Notes: a model not told the origin generated them from the letters alone. Numbered from the stretch's first letter, positions 44,446-54,204 are shown. The stretch is DNA of 64,000 nt from Burkholderia metallica (GCF_902832845.1 NZ_CADFDB010000008.1:310001-374000), one strand, 5' to 3'. Program-made: numbers and translations.

Positions 44446-45801
44446 TCAGTGGGCTGGATGCAGCGGCGCGTCGGTCGCCGCGTCGTGCGCGGTTGTGCGG
44501 GCATCGAGCAGCGCGCGCAGCGTCACGTAGTGCGTGCCGTCCGCGTTGCCTTCCGCATCCGCGGTGCGATCGTACGGCTCGTTGTCGTGGATCGTCGCGC
44601 GCACGATCGGATAGATCTGCGTTTCCCAGCGGCTGCCGTTGAACACACCGTAGTGGCCCGCTCCCGTCTGCACGTGGTGCGTCTTCAGGTACGGCGGCAA
44701 CCCCGAACACAGCTCCTGCGCGGCGACCGTCTGGCCGACTGCGCAGATATCGTCCTTCTCCCCTTCGATCGTCAACAGCGCGGTGCGATGAATCGCCGCC
44801 GGTTCGACGAGCCGGTCGCCGACCGTCAGCTCGCCGCGCGCGAGCGCGTATTGCTGGAACACCTTCTCGACCGTTTCCAGATAGAACTCCGCGGTGAGAT
44901 CGGCGGTGGCGAAGTATTCGTCGTAGAAGTGCCGCAGCGTGTCGGCTTTTGCCGGGTCGCCTTTCGCGCGCTCGTAATACAGGTCGGCGAACGACGCCGC
45001 ATGGCGATCGGGATTCATCGACATGAACGCGCCGACCTGCACGAACCCCGGATACACGCAGCGTTGCGCACCGACGAAGCCAGCCGGCACGACGCTGATC
45101 AGGTTCCGCGCGAACCATTCGATCGGCTGGCTCGTCGCGAGCGCGTTGACCTTCGTCGGATTCACGCGGCAATCGATCGGGCCCGCCATCAGCGTCAGGC
45201 TCGCGGGCTGCGCCGGATCGCCGCCGGCAGCCATCAGCGCGACCGCCGCGAGTGCGGCGACGGTCGGCTGGCAGATCGCGAGCACGTGCGCATCGGGGCC
45301 GATCTGACGGATGAAGTCGATCACGTGCGCAACGTATTCGTCGAAGCCGAACCGTCCGGCCGTGAGCGGGATGTCGCGCGGGTTGTGCCAATCGGTGATG
45401 TACACGTCGTGGTCGGCCAGCATCGTATGCACCGTGCCGCGCAGCAGCGTCGCGAAATGCCCGGACATCGGCGCGACGATCAGCACGCGCGGCTGGCGCG
45501 CCACTGGCAACGCCTTGCGGAAATGCAGCAGCGTGCCGAACGGCGTGGCGGCGGCGGCTTCCTCGACGACCGGCACCGTTTCACCGTCGACGACGATCGA
45601 CGTGATGCCGAACGGCGGACGCCGATGCGAGAACGCGCAGCATTCGAGCAGTTCGCACAGCGCGTCGAGCATGCGGCCGGTCGGCGTCGCGGTGGACGGC
45701 GGCCACAGCGCCATCGTCGCGCGTGTGGCCGCGGCCCATGCGCGCGCCGGGCGCGTGCATTCTGCAGACCATTGGTAGAACGGATAGGCAAGCAGATTCA
45801 T
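44446..45801 (-). CDS. phaZ: Intracellular polyhydroxyalkanoate depolymerase
   Basis: 451 aa from MNLLAYPFYQWSAECTRPARAW. Degrades stored polyhydroxybutyrate granules in the cytosol. The PHB_depo_C alpha/beta-hydrolase core includes VLIVAPMSGHFATLLRGTVHTM, VYITDWHNPRDIPL, the nucleophile region AICQPTVAALAA in which Cys replaces the common Ser, as in known intracellular PhaZ enzymes, and late HHVQTGAGHYGVFNG holding the His. Longer in-frame starts add over 100 atypical residues. It is alone on its strand; no phasin or synthase is next to it. Confidence 0.9.
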   Translation of the reverse strand: MNLLAYPFYQWSAECTRPARAWAAATRATMALWPPSTATPTGRMLDALCELLECCAFSHRRPPFGITSIVVDGETVPVVEEAAAATPFGTLLHFRKALPVARQPRVLIVAPMSGHFATLLRGTVHTMLADHDVYITDWHNPRDIPLTAGRFGFDEYVAHVIDFIRQIGPDAHVLAICQPTVAALAAVALMAAGGDPAQPASLTLMAGPIDCRVNPTKVNALATSQPIEWFARNLISVVPAGFVGAQRCVYPGFVQVGAFMSMNPDRHAASFADLYYERAKGDPAKADTLRHFYDEYFATADLTAEFYLETVEKVFQQYALARGELTVGDRLVEPAAIHRTALLTIEGEKDDICAVGQTVAAQELCSGLPPYLKTHHVQTGAGHYGVFNGSRWETQIYPIVRATIHDNEPYDRTADAEGNADGTHYVTLRALLDARTTAHDAATDAPLHPAH

Positions 45802-46090
45802 GACCGTCGCTCGTTGTGCCGCGTTGCATTGAACGAGGCAAGCGATGTGCCAGCTTGCGGCTGGCACGCGCGTTGCACGCGGTTCGGGAACGCGACGACG
45901 CAGATGGCACGCGCCACACGGCAGCCGCGCGCGATGCGTTGCCCAGCCGGCCTGGCGTGCGGCATGTGCCGCGACAGCGTGCGGTGCTGCGCCAGTTCGG
46001 CGAATGGGCGGCACCGGCATGGTGCGGGTGGCGCGACGCGGCGTCCGTTTTCGGTGCAGGGGCGCGAACGGTTTTGAACAGGGGAGCGAC

Positions 46091-46753
46091 ATGGAAGTCA
46101 CCGGACGGACGACGTTGACCATCAGCAGCCGCAATTACTCGTCGTGGTCGATGCGCGGCTGGCTGCTCGCGAAGTTGAGCGGGCTCGGGTTCGACACGGT
46201 CAGCGTGCCGATCGACGCCGCGTCGCGCGCGGAGTTGCTGTTGCTGTCGCCGTCGATTCTCGTGCCGTGCCTGACGCACGACGGCAACACCGTGTGGGAC
46301 ACGCTCGCGATCGCCGAATACCTGAACGAAATCCGGCCGCACGCGCGGCTGCTGCCTGAAGACCGGAAAGCCCGCGCGCATTGCCGGTCGATCTGCGGCG
46401 AGATGCATTCCGGTTTCAGCGCATTGCGATCCGCGTTGCCGATGAACCTGCGCGCGCACTTTCCCGGCTTTCGCATCTGGTCGCGCGCGCAGCACGACAT
46501 CCAGCGGATCGTGACGATCTGGCGCGAGTGTCTGGCCGCGTACGGCGGCCCCTGGCTGTTCGGCGCGGAGATCGGCATCGCCGACGCGATGTATGCGCCC
46601 GTCGTCACGCGCTTCCTGACCTACGACGTGAAACTGGAGCCCGACATCGCCGAGTACTGCATGCAGGTGCTCGCCCATCCGTTCGTGACGGAGTGGACCG
46701 ACGCGGCGAAGGCGGAGCACGAGGACATCGACGAACTCGACATGGAGTTCTGA
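46091..46753 (+). CDS. Glutathione S-transferase family protein
   Basis: 220 aa preceded by GGGGAG. Thioredoxin-fold N-domain: LTISSRNYSSWSMRGWLLAKLSG (a possible catalytic Ser in SSWSM), cis-Pro loop ILVPCLTHDG, and the DTLAIAEYLNE glutathione gamma-Glu site. All-helical C-domain from about residue 90. The subfamily is unclear; zeta- and beta-like forms are common in Burkholderia. Probably a single transcription unit, divergent from phaZ. Confidence 0.85.
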   Translation: MEVTGRTTLTISSRNYSSWSMRGWLLAKLSGLGFDTVSVPIDAASRAELLLLSPSILVPCLTHDGNTVWDTLAIAEYLNEIRPHARLLPEDRKARAHCRSICGEMHSGFSALRSALPMNLRAHFPGFRIWSRAQHDIQRIVTIWRECLAAYGGPWLFGAEIGIADAMYAPVVTRFLTYDVKLEPDIAEYCMQVLAHPFVTEWTDAAKAEHEDIDELDMEF

Positions 46754-46945
46754 CGCACGGGACCGCTCGCCGCTTTCAATTGCACTACACGCGCAGGCGA
46801 TGAAATGAACTTTCCCGTGCGGCTGCGCGACCCGCAAACGTTTTACGTTGATTTCGGTTCGAAACGAGGACGAATTCCCTAAAGGATGTTGAGCCCGATG
46901 ACGTAAACGGGTCACGGGGACGACTCGCGATCGCATGCTTTCGAC

Positions 46946-48232
46946 ATGCGACGCGCAGTCCGCAACATTCAGCGCAGCAGGGGAATCGACTTGAATCGTC
47001 AGCAATCGTGGACGCGTACGGCGGCGCCCGGGGAAATCATTTACTCCGAGGGTTTTGCGGGCGAGCCCGTCATCTTTCTGATCGCCGACGGCAAGGTCGA
47101 GCTGTCCACGCGATGCGACGACAAGCGCGTGATCGTCGCGACGCTCGGCCGCGGCGAGTTCTTCGGCGAATCGGCATTGCTCGCGGCCGAACCGCGTGCC
47201 CATACCGCGAAGGCGCTTTCATTCTGTCAGCTGACGGTCGTGCCGGCCGGCATGCTCGACGAGGAAATCGAGCGCGTGTCGGCGCTGCTGCGCCACATCG
47301 TGCGAACGATGATCCGCCGCGTCAAGCGCAAGGACGACCAGCTCGCCACCTACACGCATGCCGACTTCATGCCGGGCGTGCTGTCGTATGCGCATGTGCT
47401 GGCGCTGATGGCGGGCGCCGAAGCGCGCGACGGCGGCGACGCGTGGGTGCGCCGGCCGATGCAGGCCCATGCGGCCGAAACCTCGGTGCCGCTTGCCGAA
47501 GTGATCCGCAAATGCCGCGCGATTGCCGGCCATTCGCGCCCGCACGTGCTCGCGATGCTGCGACGCATGGAGAAGCTCAACCTCGTCACGATCGAAGCGG
47601 CGCAGGCGGACCATGCGGGCGGGGCAGTCGACTATGCGGCTTCGTCGGATGCGCGCCAGGTCGTCACGTTCGACGCCGCGCGCGTGATCGATCGCGCGCA
47701 GCAGGTGGCCGATCACGATCTCGATCTGTCGATCAACAGCGAGCTCGAACTCATCGAACTGGCCGATCTCGAATCGCTGATCGGCGTCGAGAGGACGATG
47801 CTGCTCAACAAGCTGTCGAACGGCGAGATTGCCGACGAAGTGTTCGCGTTCCGCAAATCGAAGGTGCTCAGCTACGTCGAGCAAAAGGGCGTTGCGTACT
47901 TCTCGCGACGCAACGCGCGTCGCGCAGAGGTGCGCTCGCTGGAGGATCTCGTGTCGATCGACCAGCGCACGCTGTTCGACGTCATCGGCACATTCGACAC
48001 CTACGATCTCGCGAAGCTCATCGCGAATCTCGACGATCGCGCGGTGGCCGACAAGCTGTTCTCCGTGATGACCGAGGCGCGGCGCAACGAGGTGTCGTGG
48101 GTGATGCGCCGCGAGCTCAAGCTCGATCCGGTTGAGATCGAGGACATCGAGCGGCGCGTGCTGGATGCCGTTCGCGCGGCGAAGGCGCCGGCGGCAGGCA
48201 CTGCGCCTGTCGCGTCGGCATCGGATGCATGA
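46946..48232 (+). CDS. Fusion of cyclic-nucleotide-binding (Crp-like) domain and FliG-C-like domain
   Basis: 428 aa. Residues about 20-135 are a cNMP-binding jelly roll (TAAPGEIIYSEGFAGEPVIFLIADGKVELS, LGRGEFFGESALL). A helical middle follows, including a winged-helix-like patch near 175-215. The C-terminus (VRSLEDLVSIDQRTLFDVIGTFDTYDLAKLIANLDDRAVADKLFSVMTEARRNEVSWVMRRELKLDPVEIEDIERRVLDAVR) aligns along its length with the motor domain of flagellar rotor protein FliG (EDL, DxR, E.x.D.., LREDLE..GP pattern). ATG 46946 has no ribosome binding site; a TTG at 46991 after AGGGGAATCGAC is an alternative. MotA/MotB-like genes follow immediately, so the two parts may respond to the stator. Confidence 0.75.
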   Translation: MRRAVRNIQRSRGIDLNRQQSWTRTAAPGEIIYSEGFAGEPVIFLIADGKVELSTRCDDKRVIVATLGRGEFFGESALLAAEPRAHTAKALSFCQLTVVPAGMLDEEIERVSALLRHIVRTMIRRVKRKDDQLATYTHADFMPGVLSYAHVLALMAGAEARDGGDAWVRRPMQAHAAETSVPLAEVIRKCRAIAGHSRPHVLAMLRRMEKLNLVTIEAAQADHAGGAVDYAASSDARQVVTFDAARVIDRAQQVADHDLDLSINSELELIELADLESLIGVERTMLLNKLSNGEIADEVFAFRKSKVLSYVEQKGVAYFSRRNARRAEVRSLEDLVSIDQRTLFDVIGTFDTYDLAKLIANLDDRAVADKLFSVMTEARRNEVSWVMRRELKLDPVEIEDIERRVLDAVRAAKAPAAGTAPVASASDA

Positions 48233-48245
48233 CGAGGAGGCGCGT

Positions 48246-49010
48246 ATGGATCTGTTGACCCTGGCCGGTGTGGTGCTGGGCGGCGCCGCGATCGTGTTCG
48301 GTTTCGCGCTGGAAGGCGGGCACTTCTCGATGCTGTTCCAGTTCGAGGCGCTCGTGATCGTGCTTGGCGGCACGCTCGGCGCGGTGATGATCCAGAACAC
48401 CTGGGCGCGCTTCTTCGACGCGGTGAAACAGCTGCGGCTCGCGTTCGTCCGTGCGCGCGAGGTCGATCGCAAGAACCTGTCCGACCTGCTCGAATGGGGC
48501 GACCGCGCGAAGCTCGACGGGCTGCTCGCGTTCGAATCGATGGACGTGAGCGGTATTCATCCGTTCGCGCGCCGCGGGCTCGAACTGCTGGCCAACGGCG
48601 TGTCGACCGCCGTGCTCGAAGATGCGTTGCAGCGCGAACTCGATGCGTACGAACGCAGCCGCCTCGCTGCCGCGCGCGTGTGGCAGCAGGCCGGCGGGTA
48701 TGCGCCGACGTTCGGCATTCTCGGGTCGGTGCTCGGGCTCGTGCAGGTGACGAGCCACATTCTCGAACCGGCGCAGCTCGGGCCAGGCATCGCGGTTGCG
48801 TTCATCGCGACGCTGTACGGGCTGGCGTTCGCTAACCTCGTGTTCCTGCCGCTTTACGGCAAGCTGCGCGCGCAGATCGACAGCGAATTGCGGTTTCGCA
48901 AGCTGTATCTCGACGGCTTGCTGGCAATATCGCGCAAGGAATCGCCGCATACGATCGAAACGCGGTTGACCGGTGACGTGCGCGGGCGTGCGGTCGAATC
49001 GCTCGCGTGA
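48246..49010 (+). CDS. MotA-like stator protein
   Basis: 254 aa preceded by GAGGAGG. Four membrane helices: LTLAGVVLGGAAIVFGFALEGG, FEALVIVLGGTLGAVMI, GYAPTFGILGSVLGLVQV, GIAVAFIATLYGLAFANLVFLPLYGKL. The conserved prolines of the ion pathway (YAP and FLP) are present. Starts 13 bases after the FliG-like gene stop, so translationally linked. Stators of this family let protons or sodium drive rotation of a ring. It is shorter than E. coli MotA (295 aa) and closer to MotA/PomA-type secondary stators. No other flagellar gene occurs in the window. Confidence 0.87.
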   Translation: MDLLTLAGVVLGGAAIVFGFALEGGHFSMLFQFEALVIVLGGTLGAVMIQNTWARFFDAVKQLRLAFVRAREVDRKNLSDLLEWGDRAKLDGLLAFESMDVSGIHPFARRGLELLANGVSTAVLEDALQRELDAYERSRLAAARVWQQAGGYAPTFGILGSVLGLVQVTSHILEPAQLGPGIAVAFIATLYGLAFANLVFLPLYGKLRAQIDSELRFRKLYLDGLLAISRKESPHTIETRLTGDVRGRAVESLA

Positions 49011-49049
49011 TGGGCGCATGTCGTACGACGAACCCGGATTCCCAATCGC

Positions 49050-49724
49050 ATGACTGCTCGAACTGACGGTGCATCTGCCGCCGATCGCGACGACGACGAA
49101 CTCGACGGCGTGCAATCGGGCCGCTGGCTGATTTCGTACGCGGATCTCATCACGACGCTGATGGTGCTGTTTCTCGCGCTGTATGTGCTTCAGCTCGCGA
49201 AATACAACGCGCTCGATGCGCGGTATCAGACGCTCGCGCGGCATGCCGACAGCGCGGCGAGTGCATCCGCTGCCTCTGCCGTAACACCTGAGCGCTCGCC
49301 GCCGTGGCTCGCGTTGCTCGATTCGTTGAAGTCGAACGGCCGGATCTCGCTGGTGAAGGCACCGCATGGTGTCGAGATCGGCATCGACGCGAAGATCCTG
49401 TTCAACGTTGGCGATGCGCGCTTGCTGCCCGATTCGTCGCCGGTGCTGAACCAGATTGCGCAGGCATTGAGCGCGCATGCAACCGGTGACATCCTCGTCG
49501 AAGGCCACACCGACAGCGTGCCGATCGCGAACGCGAAATACGAATCGAACTGGGAGCTGTCGTCGGCGCGCGCGGGGAGCGTCGTGCGCTACCTGACCGA
49601 GCGCGGCGTCGCACCGCATCGGCTCGCGGCCATCGGGCGGGCCGATACGCAGCCGCTCGTCGCGGGTGACGATGCGGCCGCGCGGGCGCGGAACCGGAGG
49701 GTCACGATCTTCGTGGCGTATTGA
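49050..49724 (+). CDS. MotB-like stator protein with OmpA peptidoglycan-binding domain
   Basis: 224 aa. One membrane helix (RWLISYADLITTLMVLFLALYVLQL) carries the essential ion-binding Asp (YAD) as in MotB. Residues about 115-224 form an OmpA/MotB domain with the peptidoglycan-binding pattern ILVEGHTDSVPIANAKYESNWELSSARAGSVVRYL and RNRRVTIFV. The linker between is only about 55 residues, much shorter than in classical MotB. It would anchor the MotA-like channel to the cell wall. Function outside flagella is unknown. Confidence 0.87.
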   Translation: MTARTDGASAADRDDDELDGVQSGRWLISYADLITTLMVLFLALYVLQLAKYNALDARYQTLARHADSAASASAASAVTPERSPPWLALLDSLKSNGRISLVKAPHGVEIGIDAKILFNVGDARLLPDSSPVLNQIAQALSAHATGDILVEGHTDSVPIANAKYESNWELSSARAGSVVRYLTERGVAPHRLAAIGRADTQPLVAGDDAAARARNRRVTIFVAY

Positions 49725-49772
49725 TTGGATTGCTCGCGCTCACCCACGATCTGAACCTGAGGGAATGTATAG

Positions 49773-50744
49773 ATGTCGACCGAGAATAATGCCGGGGCCG
49801 CTGCCAATCGCGAGAACACACGAAACCCTCGCGGTGTTGTCAGGCTGCTGGTGCGTGTGCTGACAGCTGATTTGTCGCTTAGAAACCTGATCATCCAGAC
49901 GATTGTGCTTTCCTTGGCGATTGCATTCGCCTGCTATTACTGGCTGGGGCCGTGGATGGCCACACATAGTGATTACGCATGGTTGAGCCAATGGCGCTGG
50001 ATGCCGTTGCCGGCGGCATTGGGATATCTGGCGTTGATTGGAGTCATACGGCATCGGTCGCTGATGGCGGCGCATGCTGCATTTCGCGATTTGCCGAAGG
50101 GCACGCCAGACGAGAAGAAAATTCAGCTCAAGCACCAGGTCGAGAGAAAGCGCAGTCTGTACAAGATGATCGGTGAGGTATTCGCCGCGATGTCGGTACT
50201 CAGCGCCGCATTTTCGCTGATGGGCTCCTATACGTCGTTCGACGCGCGATTTTTGCGACCCGGCCCCGCTGTGATTGCAGCGGATCTGGCACGGATCCGC
50301 GTGTTGACTGAGCGGTCGTGTCGTATGGGTGTGACGGCGGACATTTGCACGACTCCGCCTTCCGTGCGCCAGATGATTGACATCGTCGAGAAGGAAACTG
50401 ATCCGATTGAGCGGCGGGCTGCCGTAATGGAGATGCTGGAGCGTGTCGGTCCGGTGCTGGCCGCGATTCAGGACGTCGGGCATGACGAGCTGGCGCGTCT
50501 CATCAAGAAGGTCGATGCTGAAATTCCCGACGAGGCGGGGTTCTCATTACTTCAGATGGCCATTGCATCATTTCTGGTTTTGACGGTGACTATTGCGGTC
50601 GGTTTCAAGCTTGCTGTTGCCGTGTACGAGTACCGGCTCACGTTCTTGGCAATTGATGACGTTGCGAAGCAAACCGTCACGCCCCATGTTTCGCAGCGTA
50701 CGAATATGCCGCAGGTCGCCGAATCGCAGGAGTCGTCAAAATAA
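49773..50744 (+). CDS. Unknown four-helix membrane protein, atypical base composition
   Basis: 323 aa preceded by GAGGGA. Four hydrophobic segments (IIQTIVLSLAIAFACYYWLG, PLPAALGYLALIGVI, MIGEVFAAMSVLSAAFSLMGSY, LLQMAIASFLVLTVTIAVGFKLAVAV) with a Lys/Glu-rich loop DEKKIQLKHQVERKRSLYK between the second and third. The DNA here is visibly poorer in G+C than the flanking genes (one line, 50101-50160, has 32 of 60), which suggests recent acquisition. No domain is recognised. Position between motB-like and chemoreceptor genes suggests a membrane accessory of this cluster. Confidence 0.7.
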   Translation: MSTENNAGAAANRENTRNPRGVVRLLVRVLTADLSLRNLIIQTIVLSLAIAFACYYWLGPWMATHSDYAWLSQWRWMPLPAALGYLALIGVIRHRSLMAAHAAFRDLPKGTPDEKKIQLKHQVERKRSLYKMIGEVFAAMSVLSAAFSLMGSYTSFDARFLRPGPAVIAADLARIRVLTERSCRMGVTADICTTPPSVRQMIDIVEKETDPIERRAAVMEMLERVGPVLAAIQDVGHDELARLIKKVDAEIPDEAGFSLLQMAIASFLVLTVTIAVGFKLAVAVYEYRLTFLAIDDVAKQTVTPHVSQRTNMPQVAESQESSK

Positions 50745-50877
50745 ACAGCCCGAATGCCGCCGGTGCTGAGATATAACGAATCTCGCATGATGAACATCTG
50801 AAATCAGCGATGCGGTTCTGCGCGCGCATGCCGATAACCCAAACTGGCTCAGACCGAGCGGCTATCGAGGGTTCCCC

Positions 50878-52740
50878 ATGCATTTCTGGCGCAAGCTTTC
50901 CATTCAGAACAAGCTGATTCTCAGCATGACGAGTTGCCTGCTCGTGTTCGTCGCGATCTCGAGCGGGCTCAGCATCCGCCTGATCGGCAACGCGGTGCGC
51001 GATCGCGTCGTGCGCGAAGAGCTGCCGACGGCCGTGAACGGCATCCGCGCCGACGTGCAGCGGCAGATGGCCGGGCCGATCGCCGCGTCGCGGATTCTCG
51101 CGCGCGATGCATTCCTGCTGCAATGGGAAGCCGACGGCGAACCGGACGCCGGCACGCGCAACTGGATCCAGCTCGCGAAGAACGTGAAGGACGAGCAGAA
51201 GGCCGCGTCGGTGCAGTGGGTGTCGGTGAAGAGCGGCAACTACTACAACGAAGCCGGTCTGCAGCGGAAGGTGACCGACAAGGATCAGTGGCTGACCGGC
51301 TTCCTGTCGTCCGGCAAGGCGTTCGACGTGAACATGGACCGCGAGGTGACGGTCGGCGGCTACATGATGTTCATCAACAGCCGCGTCGAACTCGACGGCG
51401 TGCCGATCGGCGCGGCGTGCATGAGCTTGTCGGTCGATGCGCTCGCGAAGGGCATCGCCGCTTACCGGATCGGCGAGACCGGCTTCGCGTATCTCGTGCG
51501 TCCCGACGGCGCGATCATGATGCATCGCGATTCGTCGCTGATCGACGGCAAGCATTTCATGAAGGACCAGCAGGGGCTGCCCGGCGATGCGTCGTCGACG
51601 CTGCTGGCCGGCAAGCCGTATGCGTACCTGAGCTACAACGGTGAAGGCGGCGCGCGTTTCATCGCGACGTCGTTCATTCCGGAGTTGAACGCATATGTGG
51701 TCGTCGAGGTGCCGCAGGTCGAACTCCTCGGACCGGTGACGCGTGCGATCCGCAGTGCTGCGCTGGTCGCGGCGGTGGTGGGGCTGGGTGTCGCGTTGCT
51801 CGTGATCTGGCAGGTGGGGCGTGCGATCGCCGCGCCGATCCGACGGGCGGCGACGCTGCTGTCGGAGATCGCAAGCGGTCAGGGCGATCTCACGCGCCGG
51901 ATGACGGTCGAGAGCCAGGACGAGATCGGGCAATTGTCGGATGCGTTCAACCGGTTCGTGTCGTCGCTGTCGACGCTGGTGCATAGCATTCGGGCGGCTT
52001 CTGCATCGATCGCGACCGGGTCGGCGCAGATTGCGACCGGCAATGCCGACCTCAGCGAACGTACCGAAGGGCAGTCGAGCAACCTGGAGCGCACGGCTTC
52101 ATCGATGGAACAAATCACGGCCGTGGTGCGGAACAACACCGAGACGGCGACGACGGCCGCGAAGATGATCAACGGCGCTTCCGATGCGGCGGCGCGCGGT
52201 GGGCAGGTGGTGGGCGAGGTGGTGAGCACGATGCAGGAGATCAGCGACGCGTCGCAGCGGATCTCCGAGATCATCGTGATGATCGACAGCATCTCGTTCC
52301 AGACGAATATTCTTGCGTTGAACGCGGCGGTGGAAGCGGCGCGGGCCGGGGAGCAGGGGCGCGGGTTTGCGGTGGTGGCTTCGGAAGTGCGGAATCTGGC
52401 GCAGCGCAGCGCGCAGGCGGCGAAGGAGATCAAATCGCTGATCGAACATAGCGCGGGGACGGTGAATACCGGGTCGCGGCTGGTGAGTGAGGCCGGGAAG
52501 GTGATGCGCGATGTCGTGACGCAAGTGCAGGGCGTGAGCGCGATGATGAGCGAGATTGCCGAGGCGAGCCTGGAGCAGAGTGCGGGTATCGATCAGATCG
52601 GGGATGCGGTGCAGTCGCTCGATCAGATGACGCAGCAGAATGCGGCTTTGGTCGAGGAAAGTGCGGCGGCTGCGGAGAGTTTGAAGCAGCAGGCGGCGGA
52701 ATTGACGCGGCTGGTGTCGGCTTTCAAGGTGGATGAGTAA
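50878..52740 (+). CDS. Methyl-accepting chemotaxis protein with periplasmic dCache sensor
   Basis: 620 aa. Short cytosolic tail, membrane helix near 12-33 ([21 protein letters not shown]), a periplasmic dCache sensor to about 290 ([39 protein letters not shown]-like, [21 protein letters not shown]), second helix near 297-317, HAMP, then a long coiled-coil signalling domain with the conserved tip [48 protein letters not shown]. No C-terminal NWETF tether, so adaptation enzymes would bind otherwise. Could be the sensory input of the FliG/MotAB-like cluster or a regular chemoreceptor that lies here by chance. Confidence 0.9.
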   Translation: MHFWRKLSIQNKLILSMTSCLLVFVAISSGLSIRLIGNAVRDRVVREELPTAVNGIRADVQRQMAGPIAASRILARDAFLLQWEADGEPDAGTRNWIQLAKNVKDEQKAASVQWVSVKSGNYYNEAGLQRKVTDKDQWLTGFLSSGKAFDVNMDREVTVGGYMMFINSRVELDGVPIGAACMSLSVDALAKGIAAYRIGETGFAYLVRPDGAIMMHRDSSLIDGKHFMKDQQGLPGDASSTLLAGKPYAYLSYNGEGGARFIATSFIPELNAYVVVEVPQVELLGPVTRAIRSAALVAAVVGLGVALLVIWQVGRAIAAPIRRAATLLSEIASGQGDLTRRMTVESQDEIGQLSDAFNRFVSSLSTLVHSIRAASASIATGSAQIATGNADLSERTEGQSSNLERTASSMEQITAVVRNNTETATTAAKMINGASDAAARGGQVVGEVVSTMQEISDASQRISEIIVMIDSISFQTNILALNAAVEAARAGEQGRGFAVVASEVRNLAQRSAQAAKEIKSLIEHSAGTVNTGSRLVSEAGKVMRDVVTQVQGVSAMMSEIAEASLEQSAGIDQIGDAVQSLDQMTQQNAALVEESAAAAESLKQQAAELTRLVSAFKVDE

Positions 52741-52828
52741 AGCCTGATTCGCGATTTAGAATAAGGCGTTTCTGAGGGACGGCTGTAGTGGGTTCACGGC
52801 AGCCGTTTGCATATCGGCGCGGGATTCG

Positions 52829-53632
52829 GTGACGTCTATAAAAATGAAACGCATTTCCAGGTGGAAGATCGGGGTGGGGGCGGTGGTGCTCGTCGCGGTA
52901 ATGGCTGCCGTGGGCGCGAAGGTGGTTGCGTCGCCTGCCGATTCTTATCTTGCCTATCGAAAGAAAGCCGTCGACACGGTTGCAGCGGCGCGGATTGAAG
53001 ACCGGGCGGATCTGGACAAGAAATACACGGCCGACGTGAATGCGCGGTTGGTCAAGCTGGTCGGGATGGTCAGGGCGAAAGGGTTTTCCGCGAAGGCGGG
53101 GAGTAACGTGTCGAGCCTCGTTGTCGATAACGGGATGACGCCCGGGCCGGACGGACTGTTCTTGAAGTCGAATGACGGGAAGGTGAATCTCGTCGTGACG
53201 GCGGTTCCGCTTTTGAAGGCCTGGGTAGCGACGGCAGATGCGGGGATCAAGTCGGCGGATGACGTTGCCGCGATTTTCGATAGCGAGACGTTTTACACCG
53301 ACGTGCTCGGTGGCGACGCCGCGGAGTTTCGGTTTGCGGAATTACCGGTGAAGCGAAAGCCGGCTGATGCGGCGGTGAAAGCATGGCTGCTGGGTGACAG
53401 CCAGGACGGCATGCCGGATGGGCCGAAAACGTTGGCAGTGTCGATCAGGCAGGGCGCGCGGGTTTATATCCTGTGGCGGGATGCGACGTTGCCGACGATC
53501 GCCGCTTGCAGTACGGAACACGTGGCCGAGGAACAGCGGCCAGCCTGTTTCGCGCAGCAATTGCCCAAACAGCGGCGCTATTCACGGTTTGTGTCGGAAG
53601 CGCAGGCGATGGTCGATGCGGTTGTTCAGTAG
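52829..53632 (+). CDS. Unknown membrane-anchored or secreted protein
   Basis: 267 aa from a GTG; ATG at 52844 (MKRISRWKIGVGAVVLV) may be the true start. One N-terminal hydrophobic segment (IGVGAVVLVAVMAAVGAKVV) with no cleavage motif, then a mostly polar domain. Repeated Lys/Asp/Ala-rich helical stretches near 40-80 and several predicted strands later. Single Cys pair near residues 234-248. I do not recognise the family; it may be a conserved Burkholderia hypothetical. Base composition declines relative to the neighbouring chemoreceptor gene. Confidence 0.6.
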   Translation: MTSIKMKRISRWKIGVGAVVLVAVMAAVGAKVVASPADSYLAYRKKAVDTVAAARIEDRADLDKKYTADVNARLVKLVGMVRAKGFSAKAGSNVSSLVVDNGMTPGPDGLFLKSNDGKVNLVVTAVPLLKAWVATADAGIKSADDVAAIFDSETFYTDVLGGDAAEFRFAELPVKRKPADAAVKAWLLGDSQDGMPDGPKTLAVSIRQGARVYILWRDATLPTIAACSTEHVAEEQRPACFAQQLPKQRRYSRFVSEAQAMVDAVVQ

Positions 53633-53766
53633 GATGCAATTGTCTCGATGGCCGTTGAGTCAGGCGATATCGCGAGGCGATAGGGTTCGCTAGGGTTTTG
53701 AAAGAGTCGACAGTACCGGGGACATCGCCGACAATCGCGTCGCCCACGACTACCAGAGGGGAGTAA

Positions 53767-54204
53767 ATGCAGTCCGAGCTTCCTATGGCTGATGCCCTGC
53801 CACGGGGTATCGACAAGGCAAAAATTCGATCGCAGGCGCAAAAGAAGTTCGCCGGGTCTCTGGCCAATGACACGAAATGGAACGAGCTGATTTCATTCAT
53901 GCGTGGTCTGGACGGATGGCGGCCTTCGTACCGTTCAAAATGGATCAACGGGCATGTGTCGGGATGGGATGTCGAGTGGTTCTACCACCTGCCGTTTCCA
54001 TTTGTGGGGGTTGAGTGGATGGATCTCGGATTGCGTGAGCAGGCTTCGGTCAGGCACGAGGTCATCGATCACTCAACGCTTGTTTTGAGTAAGCTGGCAG
54101 AAATTGGCTTCGAGTTTGAGGTCAGGGGTGACGTCGCCAGAATCTGGGGCTATGCCCCGAAGTCCTATGAAGATTTTCCGCCGGATGACTTTTCCGGAGC
54201 TTGA
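53767..54204 (+). CDS. DUF6678-like protein
   Basis: 145 aa preceded by GAGGGGAGTAA. The sequence WNELISFMRGL, then SKWINGHVSGWDVEWFYHLPFPFVGVEWMDL, is the recurring core of the DUF6678 family, which is often found singly or near polymorphic toxin systems and has no known function. Cytosolic, aromatic-rich. It lies in a lower-G+C patch, compatible with horizontal gain. An immunity role is only a guess; no toxin gene is adjacent. Confidence 0.65.
   Translation: MQSELPMADALPRGIDKAKIRSQAQKKFAGSLANDTKWNELISFMRGLDGWRPSYRSKWINGHVSGWDVEWFYHLPFPFVGVEWMDLGLREQASVRHEVIDHSTLVLSKLAEIGFEFEVRGDVARIWGYAPKSYEDFPPDDFSGA

Noticed and set aside
46880-46901. Possible sigma-28 (FliA) flagellar promoter before the Crp-FliG gene: TAAA ... 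CCCGATGA
   Set aside because: The two halves resemble the consensus, but the spacer is about 10 bases instead of 15, and the first half lacks the GTTT extension. Not supported.
46946-49724. Zorya-type anti-phage system
   Set aside because: The MotA/MotB-like pair is suggestive, but there is no ZorC, no ZorD helicase and no ZorE nuclease nearby, and the MotA-like protein lacks the long cytosolic tail typical of ZorA.
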